A program made the position numbers and the translations under genes. 64,000 nucleotides of DNA from Bathymodiolus brooksi (Eukaryota; Mollusca; Bivalvia; Mytilida; Modiolidae). Of the stretch, positions 61,601 to 64,000 are shown piece after piece; the stretch's first letter is position 1; the number at the start of each line of letters is the position of its first letter. The stretch is taken from assembly GCA_963680875.1 (NCBI GenBank), contig OY804576.1, forward strand, positions 74,343,668 through 74,407,667, read 5' to 3'. A model generated the notes under the pieces. It was not told the origin of the DNA, did not search any database, and saw nothing but the letters and a program-made list of their open reading frames with translations.

Positions 61601-62574
61601 CAGTGAGTTCAGTTAAGTTGAGAGGTGATTGTTTGTTTTGTTGATATTGGTGGAATTGATGACCATCACTTTTTAAGCTTTCTTTTCATACTCATTCAAA
61701 AATTGTCATATAGAATAAGAGAATTTAACTTCCTGGTTGTAAGAAAACATTTCAAATCTTACCCATTTTTATCTGAATTTGCAGGAGAAGTTGATGTGTT
61801 CCATACTCTATGGTGTGGATGTTGTTGAATCACTGGGCTTGCAGGTGTAACCTGTGTAATAGGGACAGGTGGACTTATAGGGCTGATTTGCTGATAATAA
61901 CTAGGTGATGGTTGCTCACTACGGGGACTCTGTGAATTAGAATGAACACTGCTAGGAACATTGTTCACTTTCATATTCTGAAACAAAATTTATCAAAAGA
62001 GAATATTATATTTCATATATAAAAAAAACATTTTAACATGCCATGTACATACAATTATCTTTTAATTAACACCCAGCATCAAAAATATTTCTGCTAACAT
62101 AAATATAGTAAAGGGACAAACTAATGTATTTCTATTAAATTGGAGGTGGATCAAAAGTTTAATCTGGAATTTACTACACATCATGAAGCTTTGGCCGACA
62201 TAGTGATTTGGTTGAATTTAGAAATATGTATTTTTAGTATTTTTATTAATTTAATATTGATTGTTCGTTTTAAAAGTAGTGTAAACAAAGGTTTTGAAAA
62301 CAAGATGAATATGCACCTGTTCTTGCCATTGTCGGTTCGGCTGTTTCAGCAAGACATTTGTTGATTGGATGGTTATAGTCTGTGGTAAGTTATCTGGTGA
62401 TATTGTCACAGTTTGCTGACCCTGAGCACTGTGAAGTGTAATGGTCTCCTCAGAATTGGTCTGGGAATTAGCAGCAGCAGCTTGATCTAGTAGCATTTGA
62501 ACTTTCTGACCTACTGACTCATCGTCTGATAAAGGTTGTTTAACAGCAGATGGTGTTGAATGTTTTACAATTTC
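40503..62574 (-). CDS. TRERF1: TRERF1/ZNF541-like ELM2-SANT zinc-finger regulator (5' partial)
   Basis: Nineteen exons in gene order: 62317-62574, 61763-61977, 61208-61313, 60426-60570, 59528-59637, 58400-58564, 55181-55663, 54293-54520, 51868-53317, 50460-50547, 49936-49985, 48572-48658, 47742-47845, 46519-46594, 45820-45908, 44156-44410, 42122-42262, 41398-41576 and 40503-40635. Phases join throughout: 1453 residues and a TGA stop. Domains: C2H2 finger 1 (about 167-187), a Q-rich stretch (279-570), a long disordered part ending in a conserved-looking [21 protein letters not shown]2 (1084-1163), SANT (1190-1236), a polyQ run of eight, and fingers 2 and 3 (1343-1365, 1405-1425). This order is that of TRERF1 and ZNF541, which scaffold HDAC1/2 and DNTTIP1 in the MiDAC-type deacetylase complex. 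A single invertebrate ancestor of TRERF1, ZNF541 and MIDEAS is likely, so the symbol is approximate. Confidence 0.85.
40925..41125 (-). mobile_element. SINE, reverse orientation
   Basis: Tail ggtgtttaatgtcactttca, block ggcagtcagtattattggtg and head caaccactatgtgatcacga. It lies in the last intron of the - strand gene, antisense to the SINE head-to-tail direction on the + strand. Confidence 0.8.
41398..41576 (-). CDS. TRERF1: TRERF1-like exon, finger 2 second half and finger 3 start
   Basis: Acceptor ttatttcag and donor GGCAG|gtaatg. It starts [18 protein letters not shown], the histidine half of finger 2, and ends [10 protein letters not shown], the cysteine half of finger 3. ALNGH-x3-HGG is typical of this family. 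It leaves in phase 2. Confidence 0.92.
41839..42034. mobile_element. MITE family E, copy 2
   Basis: The ends acagtagtacatctcttatg and the complement of gccttataagacggtgacta pair and share the ggccactc motif. The interior has a ctctagggggagggaggagg run. It matches the split copy at 14808-15075. Confidence 0.7.
42122..42262 (-). CDS. TRERF1: TRERF1-like exon, linker and finger 2 cysteine half
   Basis: Acceptor gtaaaacag and donor GCT|gtaagt; 47 codons in phase 0. An S/A/P-rich linker leads to [11 protein letters not shown], which gives finger 2 a C-x4-C pair and joins the histidines in the next exon. Confidence 0.9.
42284..42440. repeat. About 80-bp tandem duplication in intron
   Basis: Two diverged copies of a block with ttcacatggttcaaagatta and tatttccaaa lie next to each other, just upstream of the exon at 42122-42262 in gene direction. 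Confidence 0.65.
42997..43917. mobile_element. 921-bp hAT-like non-autonomous element
   Basis: It starts CAGGGTTGGC and ends GCTAACCCTG, with CGGGAAATAC inside both ends. It is flanked by a perfect 8-bp duplication, ATGGTAGT, at 42989-42996 and 43918-43925. An 8-bp duplication and CAGGG ends are typical of hAT transposons. There is no transposase frame; the termini carry repeats of gggaaatac. Confidence 0.88.
43918..44142 (+). mobile_element. SINE, its head interrupted by the hAT-like element
   Basis: From atggtagttggatttacaac through a B-box-like gagttcgaactctgt to the tail ctgaaagtggcgttaaacac. The tail ends about 14 nt past the donor of the exon 44156-44410, in antisense direction to that gene. 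Confidence 0.8.
44156..44410 (-). CDS. TRERF1: TRERF1-like exon, SANT end, basic region and polyQ
   Basis: Acceptor tttttatag and donor ATG|gtatta; 85 codons in phase 0. [18 protein letters not shown] is the last SANT helix. A strongly basic stretch ([13 protein letters not shown]), eight glutamines and an acidic end ([14 protein letters not shown]) follow. Confidence 0.93.
45247..45405 (-). mobile_element. SINE, head-truncated
   Basis: Tail tttgatgccactttcaacaa, block ggcagtcagttttattggtg and middle ccgcaagtcactgacaaact, with a short duplication of ggaaacc. It is intronic. Confidence 0.78.
45540..45722. mobile_element. Palindromic element family G, copy 2
   Basis: A 64-bp block (aggtgaccttttaaaagagg, then ttaaattcatatgacaggac) is present twice in tandem. 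The whole is the complement of the element at 19095-19285. Confidence 0.65.
45820..45908 (-). CDS. TRERF1: TRERF1-like exon, SANT start
   Basis: Acceptor tttatttcag and donor GAG|gtattg. It encodes [20 protein letters not shown] and [10 protein letters not shown], the tryptophan-led first SANT helices. It enters in phase 1 and leaves in phase 0. Confidence 0.93.
45935..46275 (-). mobile_element. Two SINEs in tandem (tail fragment plus near full length)
   Basis: A tail fragment (about 45937-46015) is followed by a nearly complete copy (46016-46275) with a B-box (gattcgaactcac on this strand) and head (atacgaacacgaccatgac). The first tail ends about 27 nt before the acceptor of the SANT exon, in the gene's own direction. 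Confidence 0.82.
46519..46594 (-). CDS. TRERF1: TRERF1-like exon between ELM2 and SANT
   Basis: Acceptor gtttatag and donor CAAG|gtatga. It encodes [20 protein letters not shown] and SYTYQ in phase 0 and leaves in phase 1, a typical ELM2-SANT connector. Confidence 0.9.
46680..47320 (+). mobile_element. GGACGGAC-type modular element, three internal units
   Basis: It opens with a gtgatcac palindrome and gatacccccac. Three units of about 160 bp, marked by ttctaagagaaaaaggg, follow. It ends in gtgacggacggactaacgga and gagcgggggtataataatg. It is intronic in the zinc-finger gene. Confidence 0.78.
47742..47845 (-). CDS. TRERF1: TRERF1-like exon, ELM2 C-terminal half
   Basis: Acceptor aaatttcag and donor CAG|gtaaaa. 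It encodes [20 protein letters not shown] and [15 protein letters not shown], the helical end of ELM2 with its N-x-E-x-ALHLLH pattern. A short (ta)n run lies just upstream at about 47861-47874. Confidence 0.93.
48572..48658 (-). CDS. TRERF1: TRERF1-like exon, ELM2 middle
   Basis: Acceptor gtctgcag and donor GAAG|gtatag. It encodes [20 protein letters not shown] and VISECPEDE, the charged ELM2 middle. It enters and leaves in phase 1. Confidence 0.88.
48940..49195 (+). mobile_element. tRNA-like SINE, near full length
   Basis: Head tggtcgtgatcatatggtag, B-box-like gagttcgaatcccgc, middle cagtgacttacggcaggtca and tail ttgttgaaagtggcattaaa. It is the clearest full copy in the window. Confidence 0.87.
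49630..49850 (-). mobile_element. SINE, tail-truncated
   Basis: Block ggtaagttttattggtggag through B-box (gattcgaactgac on this strand) to the head (caactaccatacatacgatc). It lies upstream of the exon 49936 donor side. Confidence 0.8.
49936..49985 (-). CDS. TRERF1: TRERF1-like exon, ELM2 start
   Basis: Acceptor atctttacag and donor AACA|gtaagt; 50 nt. It encodes [16 protein letters not shown], the ELM2 opening motif (I-x-[VI]-G-x-x-Y-Q-A-x-I-P). Small, but phase and motif agree. Confidence 0.9.
50460..50547 (-). CDS. TRERF1: TRERF1-like exon before ELM2
   Basis: Acceptor gatattgaag and donor TACC|gtaagt. It encodes [20 protein letters not shown] and [10 protein letters not shown]. Phases (1 in, 2 out) fit both neighbours. 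Confidence 0.85.
51399..51521. mobile_element. MITE family A, copy 2
   Basis: It shares aatatcgttgatatgttttg and aaacaaatcaaagatagta with the copy at 5-142, in the same orientation. It is intronic. Confidence 0.6.
51868..53317 (-). CDS. TRERF1: TRERF1-like large exon, disordered central region
   Basis: Acceptor tgcatttag and donor AGAA|gtaagt; 1450 nt open. The start is Q-rich ([15 protein letters not shown]), the middle S/K-rich with repeated KSxD/KSE phrases ([19 protein letters not shown]), and the end conserved-looking: [15 protein letters not shown] and [18 protein letters not shown]. That end resembles the block before ELM2 in TRERF1 and MIDEAS, as I recall it. Confidence 0.92.
53940..54240 (-). 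mobile_element. Two SINE copies, one degenerate
   Basis: A worn copy (about 53940-54070, ggtgttttatgccactctga) is followed by a better one (54085-54235, ggtgtttaacgccactttta and ctgtcagttttattggtgga), about 55 nt past the donor of the exon 54293-54520. Confidence 0.7.
54293..54520 (-). CDS. TRERF1: TRERF1-like exon, Q-rich
   Basis: Acceptor tatattag followed by cag, so a NAGNAG choice may add or drop one Q; donor CTCAG|gtgagt. It encodes a Q/H-rich segment ([19 protein letters not shown] without its first K). Confidence 0.88.
55181..55663 (-). CDS. TRERF1: TRERF1-like exon, Q-rich coiled-coil-like
   Basis: Acceptor ttatttgtag and donor TTACAG|gtagaa; 161 codons in phase 0. The start [20 protein letters not shown] resembles that of the previous exon, suggesting both arose from one repeat-rich ancestor. 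It ends [15 protein letters not shown]. Confidence 0.9.
55733..55852. mobile_element. MITE family D, copy 2
   Basis: Left cagtctaacctgtataaatc and right gtttagacaggtttcactgt are inverted. It lies between the donor array and the exon 55181-55663. Confidence 0.65.
55995..58442 (-). repeat. Tandem array of a 5' splice junction (59 bp x about 42)
   Basis: Read in gene direction, each unit is a 42-nt block (GAACAACTACAACAACAAAA, then TCAGCAACTTACACAGAAAC and AG) and a 17-nt spacer gtcagtaccaaataaag. The spacer begins GT and ends AG. The block encodes [14 protein letters not shown] in the phase of the flanking exons. The first unit is the coding end of the exon 58400-58564. About half of the copies have TAA or TAG in that frame, and a few are shortened. 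Confidence 0.93.
58400..58564 (-). CDS. TRERF1: TRERF1-like exon, Q-rich, ending in the first array unit
   Basis: Acceptor ttgtttacag and first donor AAACAG|gtcagt; 55 codons in phase 0: [20 protein letters not shown], then a heptad-like [19 protein letters not shown]. Reading past this donor hits a TAA in the spacer, so the first donor is needed unless array units are spliced in. Confidence 0.85.
59528..59637 (-). CDS. TRERF1: TRERF1-like exon, S/Q-rich
   Basis: Acceptor aaattgcag and donor TTACAG|gttgga. It encodes [20 protein letters not shown] and ends QQLGYDQLQ. It enters in phase 1 and leaves in phase 0. Confidence 0.85.
60265..60304 (-). CDS. Possible alternative 40-nt exon
   Basis: A pyrimidine-rich tract and ttggttag acceptor precede GCACTAACATCTAACAACAT, and the donor is TCAG|gtaatg. 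In phase 0 it reads [13 protein letters not shown] and leaves in phase 1, exactly like the exon 60426-60570. It cannot follow that exon in frame (TAA) but could replace it. Unproven. Confidence 0.35.
60426..60570 (-). CDS. TRERF1: TRERF1-like exon, basic linker after finger 1
   Basis: Acceptor tctattgtag and donor TCAG|gtatgt. It encodes [20 protein letters not shown] and a P/S-rich end. Phase 0 in, phase 1 out. Confidence 0.85.
61208..61313 (-). CDS. TRERF1: TRERF1-like exon, C2H2 finger 1
   Basis: Acceptor ttctgtag and donor AAGAAG|gtaatg. [20 protein letters not shown] followed by H forms C-x2-C-x12-H-x3-H, with the ALNGHMR-x-HGG phrase typical of the TRERF1/ZNF541 family. Confidence 0.93.
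61540..61700. mobile_element. Single copy of the repeat that seeds the 52-bp array
   Basis: It contains gttttgttgatattggtgga and gaccatcac, as at 9811, beside aggacctggatttccaatgt, whose complement also occurs at 6790. It is a dispersed intronic repeat. Confidence 0.5.
61763..61977 (-). CDS. TRERF1: TRERF1-like exon, S/P-rich
   Basis: Acceptor aattttgtttcag and donor AATGG|gtaaga. It encodes [20 protein letters not shown] and a P/Q-rich part. It enters in phase 0 and leaves in phase 2. Confidence 0.88.
62317..62574 (-). CDS. TRERF1: TRERF1-like exon, first visible
   Basis: Acceptor tttgttttaag and donor GAACAG|gtgcat; 86 codons in phase 0: [20 protein letters not shown], then [19 protein letters not shown] and a T/Q-rich stretch. 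No start codon is assigned because it opens with an acceptor, so earlier exons lie upstream. Confidence 0.82.
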
Positions 62575-62811
62575 CTTAAAACAAATAATTAGATCTATTA
62601 GCAGTGTATCCTCCAAGTTAATTTTGCCAAATTTTGTGCCAAAAATATGTATTTTCTACCAACAAAGTCATGATCAAACCAGAGGTTCCATGATGGTAAA
62701 AGCTTACATATAGCCTTTGGCTAATTGAGATAAAAAGACGTCCACATTTATTGCCTTTCCCAAGCGAAAACCAGGATTTCCAACATCATATACAGGGATT
62801 ACCCTGGGTTT

Positions 62812-62945
62812 TAAGTTGATGGGCCAAGGCCCATCAACATAAAATCCAAGGGGCCCTTAGGCCGGGGGTCCACCTATGCCCCCAGTGGGGGAAAGGGCCA
62901 ATGCCCCTGTAGGGGATCCAGGGGACTTCGCGCCCCCTGGTCGAA
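62812..62945. repeat. GC-rich block in AT-rich surroundings
   Basis: This block is dominated by runs of C and G (gggccaaggcccatcaac, cccccagtgggggaaagggc, ggggatccagggg), unlike the rest of the window. It looks like part of a dispersed repeat. No open frame is supported. Confidence 0.5.
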
Positions 62946-63299
62946 AATGGATTTAACAGAATTGAAACACCTTTAGAGGCTTATTCTGAGACCTATTTTG
63001 CTGACAGTTCACTTGGTCTTGATCTATACTTTAATTAAGGAATTAATTGCCTTGTAATCATTATTAACCAGACAAAATTTGAATTAAATTTTCTGCATTT
63101 TTTAATTTGATCAATTTTGCATTTTGATTTAAAAATAAGGTACCTGTTATTCCTATTGAATTCAACTTTTCGTCGATTTAAAACTGGGATAAAAAATATT
63201 TTCCCAGATTCCCGACGATTACTACAAGAATACGTAATAAAACAACCCGCAAAAAATTGTTACTTGACCGAATCCGATCAGAATTTTACTTGAGAAAAA

Positions 63300-64000
63300 G
63301 TAACAGGAAGAATCTTATGGACTATCCATCACCACGTGTTATTAATATACAATCCACCGCCACTTGTTATTAGCTTATTATTTACACGACAATGACTAGA
63401 GTTTATCACGACATAAAATATAATATAATAAAATCTAAAACACTAAAAATAATGTTTTAAGTGAACCTTGTGTACCCCAAGACCAAGAGTGACTGATATC
63501 TGCATATGCTATTACTGTCTATCTGCTATTAATTTCTTTCAATAAATCTATGTAGATTTTAGCAAAGCATAGCGTTTATTATGCAGGACATACAAAAGTT
63601 GACGACAGATAGGTTCCAGACTGTTACTGATAGAATCAGTTAAATTTGTATCTTCATCACCAGCCACATATGCAAAGGGGTTAATAATTATTTGTAACAG
63701 ATCTATTTTTCCACATAATTTCAGTTCAGCAAACATACTGCTCACCTCCTGTATCATTTTACTTAAGATTGGAGTTCTAGTTCCTTCTAATTTTTCACAT
63801 ACTATTAGAAAATGAGTAGTTGTTTCCTCGGATTTTTTACATAAGAGGCAAATTGGACTTGTTGATTTCTTTGAAAATGCAGTTTTATCAGATTGTAATA
63901 TATAATTTCCTGTTACGATTTTAAGACGTATGGGTATTCTTGCAATGTCCCCTAGATTACAGGTAGTTGATTTTGCTAGTGGATGAACTTTTCCAAACGT
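63300..64000 (-). mobile_element. Non-LTR retrotransposon, 3' end
   Basis: The - strand frame from the window edge to the stop at 63548-63550 is open and encodes the C-terminal end of a reverse-transcriptase polyprotein. Its cysteine-histidine motif reads CLLCKKSEETTTHFLIVC, typical of the end of LINE ORF2, preceded by IPIRLKIVTGNYILQS. The 3' UTR-like part ends near agtccataagattcttcctg (about 63300). It is in the gene's orientation, probably in an upstream intron. Confidence 0.82.
63548..64000 (-). CDS. LINE ORF2 C-terminal fragment (partial at window edge)
   Basis: Open from 64000 with no stop until 63548, about 150 residues. The zinc-knuckle-like motif is C-x2-C-x9-H-x4-C. The copy is intact in this part, so it may be fairly young. 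The catalytic domain would lie beyond the window. Confidence 0.78.
   Translation of the reverse strand, partial: TFGKVHPLAKSTTCNLGDIARIPIRLKIVTGNYILQSDKTAFSKKSTSPICLLCKKSEETTTHFLIVCEKLEGTRTPILSKMIQEVSSMFAELKLCGKIDLLQIIINPFAYVAGDEDTNLTDSISNSLEPICRQLLYVLHNKRYALLKST

Overview
The window looks like a 64-kb piece of an AT-rich, intron-rich animal genome, most probably a bivalve mollusc. The reasons are spliced genes of clear metazoan type, many copies of a tRNA-like SINE of a kind I associate with bivalves, many small palindromic elements, and many tandem repeats. The species assignment is from memory of such repeats and was not tested.

Two protein-coding genes converge. On the + strand (exons 709-20823) lies the 3' part of a Rho guanine-nucleotide exchange factor best matched to ARHGEF33: ten exons, 1019 visible residues, a DH domain over four exons, a long disordered tail and the true stop codon. 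Its 5' end is outside the window. On the - strand (62574 down to 40503) lies a TRERF1/ZNF541-type regulator: 19 exons, 1453 visible residues, with one C2H2 finger, a Q-rich middle, an ELM2 domain, a SANT domain and two more C2H2 fingers. Its 5' end is also outside, and a non-LTR retrotransposon 3' end lies upstream at 63548-64000. All exon phases join without a gap in both models. The genes are unrelated in function: one activates small GTPases at membranes, the other scaffolds a histone deacetylase complex (MiDAC type) in the nucleus.

The most striking feature is that each gene carries a tandem array built from one of its own splice junctions. In the GEF gene, 13 copies of a 33-bp unit each hold a branch-point-like motif, a polypyrimidine tract, an AG and the first 21 nt of a DH-domain exon, all in one open frame (6906-7334). 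In the zinc-finger gene, about 42 copies of a 59-bp unit each hold a 42-nt phase-0 exon-like block, a GT donor and a 17-nt GT...AG spacer (55995-58442). Roughly half of the latter copies have in-frame stops.

The 20-kb interval between the genes (20.8-40.5 kb) has no convincing gene. It holds minisatellites, SINEs, a 1.06-kb element with long inverted ends, and several modular elements with GGACGGAC tails and internal repeats of 150-170 bp. Introns of both genes hold further SINEs, MITEs, a 921-bp hAT-like element with a perfect 8-bp target duplication, and minisatellites of 69, 53 and 52 bp.
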